Origin: Nephromyces sp. MM_2019
Lineage: Eukaryota > Apicomplexa > Aconoidasida > Nephromycida
Length of the DNA stretch: 16,394 bases
NCBI GenBank assembly: GCA_015657535.1
Contig: JADHZB010001104.1
Coordinates: 3,982 to 20,375 of the forward strand
Direction of reading: 5' to 3'
The notes below the pieces were generated by a model, which made no database searches, was not told the DNA's origin, and saw only the letters and a program-made list of their open reading frames with translations. This document shows positions 1 through 10,221 of the stretch, one piece after another (positions within the stretch are counted from its first letter, which is position 1; each line of letters starts with the position of its first letter). Both the position numbers and the translations under genes were made by a program.

Positions 1-193
1 AGTATGTGAAAGTAAATATTTGTGTGTAATGTGTATAAATATAAATGTGTGTGTGTAAAGTATGTGAAAGTAAATATTTGTGTGTAATGTGTATAAAAAT
101 AAATGTGTGTATAATGTGTATAAAAATAAATGTGTGTATAATGTGTATAAAAATAAATGTGTGTATAATGTGTATAAAAATAAATGTGTGTGT
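1..193. repeat. Tandem repeats in the 3' flank of gene 1
   Basis: A block beginning AGTATGTGAAAG at 1 is repeated almost exactly from 59 (58-bp period). Within it a 27-bp unit beginning AATGTGTATAAAAATAAATG is repeated four times at 86-193, with a diverged copy near 28. The block lies just beyond the gene 1 stop codon (245-247), so it may be 3'UTR or intergenic DNA. Its 27-bp period equals that of the coding repeats in gene 3. The plus-strand reading frame here is only a product of the 3n-length unit. Confidence 0.9.
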
Positions 194-244
194 AAAGTAT
201 GTAAAAACTAAAAGTGTATTTATGTATACACACACAGTACAGGG

Positions 245-3200
245 TTATTTATGAGTATTGAGTCGATTTAATTTAATATACACAACATCATTACTCAATA
301 TAGAGTTACAAAGTGTGCAATTTTTACGACTGGCTTGATTTGGGTAATTACAGTTTGGACAATTGATTTTGGATTGTGTTTCAGGTATATTTTTATGACT
401 AGTAATAGATGCATATGATGTAGTGTGTGTGTGTGGAGTGGTTGCATTTGATGTAGGTGTAGTTGAGGGGGTGTGTGTATTATTAGTTTGTTTATAAGTT
501 GTTTTTGAAAGTTCTGGAAATTCTTCTGTGTGTGTTTCCCTCTTTTGTATAGGTTGCTTAGTTTTGTGTGTGACCTTTATATTTTTTTGTGGACTCCTGT
601 GTGTAGCTGATGGTTGTGTGTGTGTAGTTGGTGTGTAACCTACACTACTACTCAATGTTGGAAAATGATGAATATCATCAAATTTATCAAATTTATTTGT
701 TTTGGCCTCCACTGACCAATTTGAACTTATTGAGAGAGTTGGCTGTGCAGGTGTAGTTGTAGCCAATGCTGGGAACTCTGTATTTCTCCCTATAAATATA
801 TGTGTATGTATAAATATATATGTGTATGTTGTGTGTGTGATATGTTATATATATATATATATATATATAATTGTGTGAATGTAGGGTAGTTATATATAAA
901 AATATATAAATGTGTATATATTGTGTGTATTGAATGTGTAATATATATGTAAATAATATACATGTGTATTTAAAATAATATATATATATATAGTGTACCC
1001 TAATATATTTAATTTTATCATAATATATTTATCTCACACCTTCCCCCCCAAAATTTATTTTTTACACACATTAATTTTTTATTTTTTTTTTTACACACAT
1101 TAATTTTTTATTTTTTTTTTTACACACATTAAATTTTTTTATAAAAATATACACACATATATAACATACTTAATCGAGGCCTCAATTCTAAGAGTTTACT
1201 AATATAAAAATAGATTAAACTCATTGAATCACTGGGGAGTGTGTTTATGAAACTTTTAAGTAAATTTTTGAGTGAAGAATATCCTTGTGTGTTGAAGAAA
1301 CTATGATGATATTCAGAAATGAATTCCATAAATTGATCAATGTGTGTATCATTAACATAGTGTCCAAGATGATTAGAGAGTGATTGTAATCTATTTACAT
1401 CTAACCATGTATTTAATAATATATTTTTTTCAATAATATCTGCAGAGTGTCTGGGTACAATTGTTTTATAATTTTCAGTTATTTCTGAAGGGAAACAACT
1501 CAATATTAACCCTAAGAATAATACATCTGCATCATTTACATTTGTGTGTGTATTATTGTGTGTATGATCATCAGTGTGTTGTCTAGAAGATGTGTCTGTA
1601 TGATTATTAATATTTTGTCTAGGAGATGTGTCTGTATGATTATTAATATTTTGTCTAGGAGATGTGTGTGTATGATTATTAATATTTTGTCTAGATGATG
1701 TGTGTGTATGATTATTAATATTTTGTCTAGGAGATGTGTGTGTATGATTATTAATATTTTGTCTAGGAGATGTGTGTGTATAATTATGAAGATTTTGTCT
1801 AGATGATGTGTGTCTATAATTATTAATATTTAGTCTAGATGGTGTGTGTCTATAATTATTAATATTTAGTCTAGATGGTGTGTGTGTATGATCATTTATT
1901 GTATTAGGAAGTATTTGTGTAAGTAAAGCTATATGATAATCAATACTTGATGGATCTGTAATATCTTCAGGATTTTTTGGTTTAGATTCATCAAAAGGAA
2001 GAAAATTTCTGAACTGTTTATAATAAGACTTTATAAATAACTGTTTAAAACGATTTAGATAGTGTTTCTCATATCGTTCACGAAATGATTTTTTAAATTT
2101 GTTCTTTATAAGTTGATTATATGGATGAGTTGGTTCAATACATTCATATATACTCGTAAATATACGTGTAGCAAATAAACGAAGGGGTTTAAGTATATGA
2201 TCTAATTCCTCATTTATATTCATAGATTTAACATCTTGATATAATAATCTTGCGGCAAGGATATTAGATATAAATATAAAGATGAGGGTTGTAATAAATC
2301 TATCTAATTGTTCAGAATTTGATAAATCTTGTGTATAGTTTATATATTTTATTGTTGAAGATAGATATAAACACCTTTTTATAGCAGTTTCAAAACCAGA
2401 TGAAACTATAGTTGTGATTGAATCTGTCCAAAATCTTGTTAATGATTGATTTCTATCTAATATCTTACTTTTTGAAATATAATGTGATGAAAAGTGTCCA
2501 GAATATTGAAAATATGAAGAGAAATAAGGTAAATTTTTATATAATGATATACGGAGCATAGCTAATTGTAAAGGTGTTTTCCTTGATCTATTTGAACTCA
2601 CAAGAAGTAAACGTTCATACTGTAATTCAGATTCTACCTCAGAATAACATATATTACATGTAAAGTGTTTGTCATGTACATGATGAAGAAAATCATCTAC
2701 ATCAAATCCAATATAATTACATATCACACACTTAATGTGTGGTTCTTGAGGTGGGTCCGCAGTTAAATCACCCTCTTCAATGTGTGTTTTTAAGTCTAGG
2801 ATTTTGAAAAATTGTATATTATTCATACGTTTAGGTAAATTTGTTACACATATATCACATGTCTTATAATTATGTACAGACAAGATATGTGAAAATAAGT
2901 CATTCTGTGTAGCATAAATAGGTTTATCAAAATGTTTGTGTGTATCCTCATGTATCTCTGATTTGATACTATGTGTTAATCTCTCTTTCCAATCCTTATA
3001 AATAACATTATTGGCTACCAAATCATCTAATTGTAAATCACACATCCATTGTATTCGACAGGTTGGAAACCAACATCTATTTTCAAACAAGAGATTGTGT
3101 GCAAGAAATATCAAACCATCTTCAAAACTATAATTTATATATTGAGAGTCGTCGGTAGAGTGTGGAGGGGATTTAGAATTGTAACGGAAAATGTGTTTAA

Positions 3201-4602
3201 TATCAGGGGATTTAAAATTGCAAAATGGACAATTCCAAGAATTATCTTTGTCATTGAAACGTACTGCACACAGCCAACAGATTTGATTCTTACATTGATC
3301 ACACTCCCAACGATAGTGTAAATTATTTGCACATATTTGACAATCAGCCTCATCAAATTCTTCCTTAATTATAGGAAGATACCAATTACGTATAGAGTTG
3401 GAAAAACCAACTGTTTTGATTTCTTTGAGGGGTTCGTTTGGATTTCCTGATCGATTAGGGTTATCATTATGTGTGTGTGCTGTGTCATGTTGATTGTTCC
3501 TATGTGTGTGCGGAGTGTTATTATTGTTACGTCTGTGTGCTGTGTCGTGTGGATTGTTATTATTGTTACGTCTGTGTGCTGTGTCGTGTGGATTGTTCTT
3601 ATGTGTGTGCGGAGTGTTATTATTGTTACGTCTGTGTGCTGTGTCGTGTTGATTGTTCTGATGTGTGTGCGGAGTGTTATTATTGTTACGTCTGTGTTCT
3701 GTGTCGTGTTGATTGTTCTGATGTGTGTGCGGAGAGGTGTTGTTGGTATCGGTAGGTTGATTATTGGGTGTAGATGTATCATGATCTGTATTGTCTGAGT
3801 GTTGAGGTTGACGTCTATCTTCTATACTATTTTCATTTTGTTGGTGTTTATTTTTCCTATTGCTACGTTTTCGTGTGTTTTGATTTGAACTGTGTGTGCC
3901 ATTTTGCCGTTGATTCTGTTGTGGAGCATTTGTTTGTTGGTTTGACTGTGATGTGTATGAATTTTGAACTGTGTGTAATGATGTATTTACTTGTGTGTTT
4001 TGAGTTGAGTTGTCTGGCTTAGGTGTATTCAGCCTTGAACTATCTACATTAACAGGGGTTTGAATATTTCTTAAATTTGTGTCTGCTGTTTGATCTTCTA
4101 GTATATTATGTTGTGTGTGACTTGTTGGTGTTTGGGTTGTCCTAGGAATATGCTTTCTACGATTATAATTTTGATTTCTTGAAGATATAGATGAACGAGT
4201 TTGATCAAAGGGGTCAGAAGGGGTAGTTGTTTGTGTAGGTGTGTCAGGAGGGACTGAGGAGGTCACGGTTGAAGTTACTGGAGGGTTAGAAGTTGTTGGT
4301 TGAGTATTGTTTTGTGAAAGAGTGGTAGGTGTGTTTGTGTCGTCCCTATCATTGTGTCTTGCCCTACTTTTGTTGTGCCTCCTATTCCTATCTGATTTCT
4401 TGTTGTTTTGTTTACTCTCTTGAGTGTATGGAGCTTCTGTTTGTGGGGTTGCAGAGGTATCTCTATTCGTATTTAAAGTTGTAGCTGGGAGTGTAGGCCC
4501 AAGACATGTTAGACCAGGGGGAGTAGGATGTGTAGAAGTGCTAAGGCCGGGTGGCGCGAGGCATTGTAGGCCTGGAGGGTTTGGCCCTGTGGAGGATGAC
4601 AT
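245..4602 (-). CDS. ZNF598/Hel2-like RING and multi-zinc-finger protein, long paralogue (gene 1), two exons
   Basis: Exon 1 is 4602-1170 and exon 2 is 789-245, about 1325 aa. The join is donor A|GTATGT at 1170/1169 to acceptor TATAG|GG at 790/789 (1+2 nt, in phase). Acceptor TACAG at 778 also keeps frame. The start is the first ATG after an in-frame TGA nine bases upstream. Domains: PPGL motifs at 9-12, 17-20 and 28-31; an N/T/Q/H-rich disordered part; 20-aa repeats at 290-381; IRNWYLP at 404-410; an eight-Cys RING-like module (C421, 424, 434, 437, 442, 445, 458, 461); half fingers C510/C515 and H572/H577; C582/C585; C625/C628/H641/H646; C649/C652; a helical part with a hydrophobic stretch near 769-786; 12-aa repeats at 907-1014; FPxL at 1150, 1187 and 1235; and a RanBP2-type finger (C1288, C1291, N1295, C1302, C1305). 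The order matches ZNF598/Hel2, the ligase that marks collided ribosomes. That role is inferred, and the RING has Cys where the classical His ligand sits. Confidence 0.75.
846..869. repeat. (TA)n microsatellite
   Basis: An uninterrupted TA tract of about 24 bp inside the gene 1 intron, adjoining the segment at 841-852 that is complementary to the intron's 5' splice site. Confidence 0.9.
1063..1140. repeat. 29-bp tandem repeat in the gene 1 intron
   Basis: TACACACATTAATTTTTTAT followed by a T-run recurs at 1063, 1092 and 1121 (29-bp spacing, the last copy diverging). On the transcript strand each unit reads A-run then TTAATGTGTGTA, so the donor side of the intron carries three spaced TGTGTG motifs. 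Confidence 0.88.
1561..1884 (-). repeat. 36-bp coding minisatellite in gene 1
   Basis: Nine units of 36 bp encode residues 907-1014, with consensus HTSPRQNINNHT. Early units are HTPSRLNINNYR and late ones start DTSPRQ. The graded change along the array suggests expansion from one end. The segment is polar and probably disordered, linking the helical part to the C-terminal region. Confidence 0.93.
3460..3735 (-). repeat. 60-bp coding minisatellite in gene 1
   Basis: Four units of about 20 residues (TPHTHQNNQHDTAHRRNNNN type) plus one shortened 13-residue unit cover residues 290-381, just ahead of the conserved IRNWYLP segment. The unit mixes His, Asn and Arg, giving a basic, disordered, His-rich spacer. 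Nucleotide identity between units is high, so copy number may vary between individuals. Confidence 0.93.
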
Positions 4603-4660
4603 TGAGGTTCAGCACTACTGTAAAAATGAGTGGAGATGTTTGTGTGTAAGTATGAGCTAG
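4603..4660 (-). promoter_or_regulatory. 5' leader of gene 1 with a possible 3' splice site
   Basis: On the minus strand a pyrimidine-rich stretch ending CATTTTTACAG (AG at 4619-4618) lies 15 nt before the ATG. It could end a 5'UTR intron or accept a spliced leader. The donor is not identified. An in-frame TGA between this AG and the ATG fixes 4602 as the earliest start. Confidence 0.3.
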
Positions 4661-4890
4661 GATGATTTCTTGAATATAAAGTTGAATCTTAGTGTATTGT
4701 ATAATTTAGCAACTGGATATTTGTGTCTGCGATCAAGGTAGGTATATATAGATTTGCATGGGTGTCACTAGTGTATAGGTGTTTATGTGTATATGTGTGT
4801 GTGTGATTCTAATAGGTATATAGGTATGTGTGGGTGTGTGGTTAGTTTGTAGTAATTATATATTCTGTGTGTGTAATCTGTATATATATT

Positions 4891-4979
4891 GTGTGTGGTA
4901 TGTATATATATATATATATTGTGCGTGGTATGTATATATATATATATTGTGCGTGGTAGGTATATATATATATATATGT
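4891..4979. repeat. About 30-bp tandem repeat upstream of gene 1
   Basis: Three units, each beginning GTGYGTGGTAKG and followed by a TA tract of varying length, start at 4891, 4921 and 4949. The position about 300 bp upstream of the gene 1 ATG could place it in the promoter region. Confidence 0.88.
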
Positions 4980-5388
4980 ATGTGTATGTGTTAATTATTG
5001 CCAGCTATTTAAAAAATTGAATAGTAATAAATATGTTTGGGGTCGGTTAATCAACTTAAAATAGGAAATTAATATTATTCAGCAAGTAAGTTATAGTGTG
5101 TGTATAGGTGTTGCCATTTCAAGGTATGTTGAATACTTGTAAATTTGTAAAATATAAAATGATACAGATAAATGTATATCAAACTTATTTAATATATAAT
5201 ATTGTGTATATAGTTAGTGTTATAAATATGTGAATAATAATTACCTTTTATGTTGTGAGTAAAGAGATCAATGTTTTTATAATGTGTGGTTTAATTTTAG
5301 TATATAAGAGTGTTTATATTATTTATATTTATATGTATAAAATATCTATGTTTAGGGTTAATTAGCAAGTATATGTGTATATATAAAT

Positions 5389-5412
5389 AAATTTTTTATA
5401 TATAAAAAATTT
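5389..5412. repeat. Perfect 24-bp palindrome
   Basis: AAATTTTTTATA is followed directly by its reverse complement TATAAAAAATTT, with no spacer. It is a low-complexity A/T palindrome, so chance or a cruciform-prone site are both possible. Confidence 0.9.
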
Positions 5413-6314
5413 GTACAAGTTGTAATCAAAATAAGAAGAGGAAATTGTAGCAAAAGAATAAAATAAATTTTACATCTCAATTTATCTATTTGTAATTATT
5501 CTTTTGTAAATTTTGGCCTCATGTGTAAATATAAAAAAAAACAACCACTTGAGCCAATTTTAAGCATATTTTAATTATAATAATATTGCTCAAGTTTTAT
5601 TACATATCTTGTTTTTGTGGGATATATAAAGTCCAATAATGTTTAAATCGCTATGAAATACGTGGGAATTGGTATATCAACGTATTTGAATATAAAAATA
5701 AATTTATGCCTGGTATATATATATATATGTACTTAGATACCTATACATAATTTTACATATAGGTTACACTCAATTAGAGATACCAAAATAAGTGTTCAAA
5801 GATAAATATTAAAATACCAAAACACAACACTCCAAAATCTACACAACATCATAAACCCTTACCAATCATTGGGAACTATATAGTGTATTAGAGCAGGACT
5901 ACACAATTATGTTCAACTAAGTTCAAGGGAATACAATTATTACACCCAGAAGAATTTTGAGGCAAGAAGATACCCAAAAAGAATAATTTTACTCACAGAA
6001 TAGTTAACTTTTTGACTTAAACTCTGAAATTTTGTGAATTTGCAGGTAAGTTTACTAGAATTTTCCTAAAACCGCATTTTGGTAACTCATTAAAATGTTC
6101 CCTGGAAATCTAGAAGTAAGCAGATTTTGATCAAATCTCTATAAGCAACTAGAAAAATGAAAATGTAAAGTAAGTGGTTGTGACTATTAAAGTTTAGCAC
6201 ACTAAGTGCTATTGCCTAAGTTTTCTAAAAGAGTGCATTTTAGAATATAGATAACAGTTTAATTAGTTACTCTAAAAGTTTTTATATATATAAACGAGAT
6301 GTTTTCAGCCTAGG

Positions 6315-6336
6315 ATATATATATATATATATATAT
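6315..6336. repeat. (AT)n microsatellite
   Basis: An uninterrupted AT tract of about 22 bp in the spacer between genes 1 and 2. Confidence 0.9.
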
Positions 6337-8460
6337 GCTACATTGACTTTTTAATGTGTGCAAACTTTAAAGATAGTTTTGAGTATATATAAGTTATTCA
6401 TGCTGCAAAATATTTCTATTAGAAAAGTAGTATAAAACCCTCTTCAAAATCTGCTGCGCAACTTAGTCTCTTTATGTTACATAGATTAAACACATTTAAA
6501 ACATACACACAATTTACATAATTAAAACTACTTTTTGTAAGAGTCTCGAATAAGAGAATAATTTATATACTCAAAATACACACAAATTTATTAAGTATTA
6601 CTTTTATTCGAAAAACAAATACATCAAAACATATAATATCTAGTTTTGAATATATATATCCTATACATAGATTAACATTTAACTCTGGTTCAGACTCGAT
6701 TAAAAATAGGGGGATTTTACATAAAAAGATTAAATTAAGATTTGAATAATATTTGTTTTTAGGATGGATTTATTAATGTATGAAATTGCTTAAAAATTTA
6801 TTAATGCACACATTGAAACAAACTAATATAGATACATTACATTCTAAGGAAGGAGTTGAATATCCCATTTTAAATAAATAATTTAATTGAAACATGTAGT
6901 GACAAATGTATATAAAATATATATTTTACTTTTTTTCAGTAGAGAAAATCATGTAATGTGGTTAAAGTATAATTACACTCCAAACTTGCTTGCTAGCTGC
7001 TAGATATGTTATGTTACTTTGTATTAAAAATAAGTTGAACATATGAATTGACATTTAGTGTTTCATTGCTAGATTTACACAACTCACTAGGTAATTTGTT
7101 TGCTTAGCGTGTCGTTACATTTAAAGTTATAGTCATTAAAGTAAAGCTTGGATTGTTAGATTTATATAATTAAATAATTAATTAATTCACTTTTTGGAAA
7201 TTAAATCACATATTGTTAGATATGTAAAGCTAAATAAATAAATAGAAAGTAATTACAACCATAATTTGTTAATATATAGAAAGTACACGGAAATGAAGGC
7301 TGATTAAGCATCTATTAAGATGTAATATGGGATTCAATAAACCTAAGTAACTTTCATAAAGTTGTAACTTTTGTTTTTAATTATATGTACATAAAAGATA
7401 TGATAAAAGTCATAAATAATACAAAAAAATTTGCTTTCCTGGGAATTAAATTAGTGTTGAAATTTGCCGTATGCATTTTGTAATAATTTTTATAAATTGT
7501 ATTTTACACTCCTTGAATATATATCGATATGTATAAATGTTGCGGTAATAGTGAAAATGTTTATAAATTATTATTATGTGAGTAATGGTGTCTTTGTTAC
7601 GATTTAAGTGTATCAAGGATCTCTCTATATATGATTTAAGTCATATGTTATTAACCACAACCAGATAGGTAGTGTTTATCTGTACTTATTTGATGTTATC
7701 AGTGTTCTTAATCAATTAAATATATAGTTTATATTGCATATGGGAATCTTTGTAAGTTGGGTTGAAATGTAAATTGTTTATTAATGCCTTTATAAAATTC
7801 AATTGTTTAAATAATTTAGGCTTAAACCTATTTAAGGTATCATCGTTGGTGATTAATAAAAATAAAATTAGTGTTTTATCAAAAAGAGTTTAAGAGGTAA
7901 AAGCTAAAAAATCATAGTTATTAACAGCTATTAATAGTAGAGATGTAAAGTAAAAGGAGTAAACCTTATTTAGCTTAATTTATTGCAAGAATTCTTTATT
8001 TGTTATTAAAGTATTATTGGTTTTGACTGTTGTGATTTTGCAAATACTACAGATGTTTGTGCAATATGTTTGCTGTTTTATAACTAGTGATATAATTGAT
8101 TATATAATTTCGTTTGATGTGTATTTTTAAGTTCAATATTAAAAATAATTATTAAAGAAGTTTAGCGAATAACTAATGATCTAATGGTGAAGGTGATGAT
8201 TAAAATTAATTCTATCTTACAATAAATTCAATTTGTTTAAATTTAAAACAATTGCAGCTTAAAAACTTTTTAGTTAGTCAAACTTGATAAAAATTCTGAT
8301 TCATTGAAAGTCAAAAAAATATTGGTAATAGTTTTAGAGTAAATTTGATGTAACAAAAATAATAAATTATGTTTGATTTCATGCAAAGAGATTGGCATTT
8401 AGCCAACTTTTTAAAAAAATATTCGATTTTGTGCTAGTCAGGTATGTGACGATTGGGCAA

Positions 8461-9620
8461 TCAATTATAAGGGCAGGTTTTGGAATGTTTCATGAGCTCA
8501 CCCTTTGTTTTAAAGCCCTAAGAGAAAATAGAAAATATTTGAGAATTGAATAAATTATAAAAACACCTAAGTATATATAGATTCATCTGTGAGACATATC
8601 TAAGTTTCCAAATTCATCCCATACCTTCCCAAAACTACAGGTATGTAAATTAAATCCCGCTTCCCCAAACATACACATTTATTTTAAAAGTTATTTTATC
8701 AATACTACTAACAAGTAAGCAGCCCAGCACAATCCTCTAACCTGTAAACTATTGAGTGTGTTGAATCTATACATAGAAAATTGAGTTTCCGAAATCCCAT
8801 TCCCCTTTTGAAAATTATATTCAGCTATTTCAATCTTTTTTTGTGCATTTTTAAAACATTTATCACAGTGAAAGTGTCTAAATCTAACATGTGAATAGTA
8901 AGCTTTTGTGTCATATAGAGTTGCTTTACACAATTCACATTTTTGGTGTGGTTCTTGGGGGGGTGAGCAATCAAAGTGACCATTGGATATGTGCTTATCG
9001 AGTTCCACTTTAGTGTAATAATTAAGATCAATATAAAGAGGATTGACCTTGTAAAAACACATCTTACAAGGTGACAAGTGATGCGTATCATTCAAATGTT
9101 CAAAGAAATCATCATGTTCTGGCTGGTATGGCTTTTTATAATGTGAATCAGAAGATGATTTCTCAGGTAGAGAATTAAATTGACCAGATTCTAAAAATTG
9201 TTTTAAAGGTAAATCAGCTATCCATTGGCTCCTACATTCCTCAAACCAACAATTGCTTCTTGTTACAAGGGTTACAATCAGTTCAATAAGTTTATCCTCG
9301 AACATGATGCTGGAATTTTGGTTATGGTAGTAGTCTCTATGTACTGTTGGGTCGTATCTATATAAGTATGGCTTCTTAGTTGATTTCATACAACTTGGAC
9401 ACTCGAAATCATACAATAAATTACGTTTTCCAGATCTTAAACAGCACAACCAACAAGATATTTTCTGGCAGTGTGAGCATTTCCAGCGATAGTGCATTCC
9501 CTTAAAACAACTTGGGCATGTTTCATCGTCAAATGGGTCACTTAAATAGGGTAAGTACCAATTTCGAATTACATCTGTAAAATTTAATGAATTATCAGGA
9601 TGTGGTACGACGCTATTCAT
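8461..9620 (-). CDS. ZNF598/Hel2-like RING and zinc-finger protein, compact paralogue (gene 2), two exons
   Basis: Exon 1 is 9620-8742 (293 aa). Exon 2 is proposed as 8517-8461 (18 aa and TGA), about 311 aa in total. Domains: IRNWYLP at 18-24; RING-like cysteines C35, C38, C48, C51, C56, C59, C74 and C77; an MFEDKLI linker at 106-112; half fingers C124/C129 and H175/H180; C185/C188 with H210; PPQEPH before C228/C231/H244/H249; and C252/C255, completed by exon 2 H304/C308. Exon 2 residues F, L, H and T fall at the same offsets as in gene 3 exon 2, after a phase-0 intron at the same place, which is the main reason for accepting it. The protein has no N-terminal extension, repeats or C-terminal tail, and looks like the core of the family. 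A TATATATAT stretch (9637-9645) lies 17-25 bases before the ATG. Without splicing, the ORF ends at 8691 with 16 unrelated residues. Confidence 0.7.
8518..8741 (-). other. Intron of gene 2
   Basis: Proposed 224-nt phase-0 intron with donor CAG|GTTAGAG (8742/8741) and acceptor ATTTTCTCTTAG (8518), which has a good pyrimidine tract. The internal GGGAAG elements at 8612-8635 and 8651-8670 resemble the one in the gene 1 intron. The donor is weaker than those of genes 1 and 3, so a retained-intron form ending at 8691 is possible. Confidence 0.55.
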
Positions 9621-9935
9621 TCTGGTATGGTTCTAGTATATATATCGAGAGGATTAATTTAGGGGTAAAAGATGTGATGGATTACAGCTGTGTAAAGGTT
9701 TAAATTGAGTATTAGAATTGTATCAAATATTAGGATTAGATGTTAAGTAAATACCAAGGATCCATAAATAAAACTATTAAATTTAATTTCACGCAATTGC
9801 GATAAAAAAATATAATGTGAAATGCTATAAAATTCGCGTGTTTGTAAGCGAAGTGTGCGATTTTTTAAGTTTTCTGAGTTATGTTATTATGTATATAATA
9901 TGTGTGTATTCGATGTTATTGTATGCTTAAAGTTC

Positions 9936-9995
9936 TGATAGGTGTGAAATAAACATAATAGGTGTGAAATAAACATGATAGGTGTGAAATAAACA
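9936..9995. repeat. Three copies of a 20-bp repeat
   Basis: TGATAGGTGTGAAATAAACA occurs three times head to tail with a single G/A change in the middle copy. The array lies about 320 bp upstream of the gene 2 ATG, so it could be a cluster of protein-binding sites or a simple minisatellite. Confidence 0.95.
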
Positions 9996-10151
9996 TATTT
10001 CTTAGTAGTCAAGCGCCTTGCATGGAAAATTAATAGATTTGATATATAAAGAATCAAGTATAAGTCTTAAAAGTGAAATATTAAAGTGCTTTGTAGTATT
10101 ATCTATTGTAAAAAAAGTAAAGAAGAAATGCATGAATGTATATAACAACGG

Positions 10152-10221
10152 AAAATGTTGTAAGCTCAAATCAATATTGAAGTAAATATTTACATTGATT
10201 TGGGCATTTGTACAATATTTT
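10152..10221. repeat. Imperfect 70-bp foldback
   Basis: Left arm 10152-10175 pairs with right arm 10194-10221 through AAATCAAT/ATTGATTT, extended by GCTC/GGGC with one mismatch and by outer blocks TTGTA/TACAA and AAAAT/ATTTT. The centre carries the perfect palindrome GTAAATATTTAC (10182-10193). Each arm has a small bulge. It could be a hairpin RNA precursor, a short foldback element or chance in AT-rich DNA. Confidence 0.7.

Larger units (their letters stand above)
790..1169 (-). other. Intron of gene 1
   Basis: This 380-nt intron starts GTATGTTATATAT and ends ATTTATAG on the minus strand. Without removal, exon 1 runs only 13 residues (lysine, tyrosine and hydrophobic) to a TAA at 1129. Splicing instead gives an E-F-P-A-L motif and a zinc finger, which supports the intron. 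The donor half is TG-rich and the acceptor half CA-rich on the transcript strand. A G-run element lies at 1031-1056. Confidence 0.72.
4660..8460. other. Spacer between genes 1 and 2, no supported gene
   Basis: About 3.8 kb with no convincing reading frame or homologue of the family on either strand. The HYRW, CWLC and PPxEPH codon signatures were looked for and not seen. Close to gene 1 it is TG- and TA-rich. From about 5000 onward it is ordinary AT-rich sequence with short TA tracts (near 5717 and at 6315-6336), an 11-bp inverted repeat (5451-5461 with 5496-5506) and the palindrome at 5389. Confidence 0.6.

Noticed and set aside
45..254. Plus-strand frame encoding repeated MCIKINVCI
   Set aside because: A product of the 27-bp tandem repeat. 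The opposite strand is also open, and there is no unique sequence or homologue.
1129..1168. Exon 1 of gene 1 reading through to a TAA at 1129
   Set aside because: The last 13 residues are low-complexity, they follow a strong GTATGT donor, and splicing in phase gives FPxL motifs and a zinc finger.
5350..5360. Telomere-like TTTAGGG
   Set aside because: A single copy only, not an array.
6043..6051. Perfect CAG|GTAAGT donor-like site on the plus strand
   Set aside because: Open frames before it are very short (24 nt or less) and no acceptor-exon pair was found. A noncoding exon cannot be excluded, but nothing supports it.
6431..6437. TATAAAA promoter-like site on the plus strand
   Set aside because: No gene follows within the next kilobases, and such strings are expected in AT-rich sequence.
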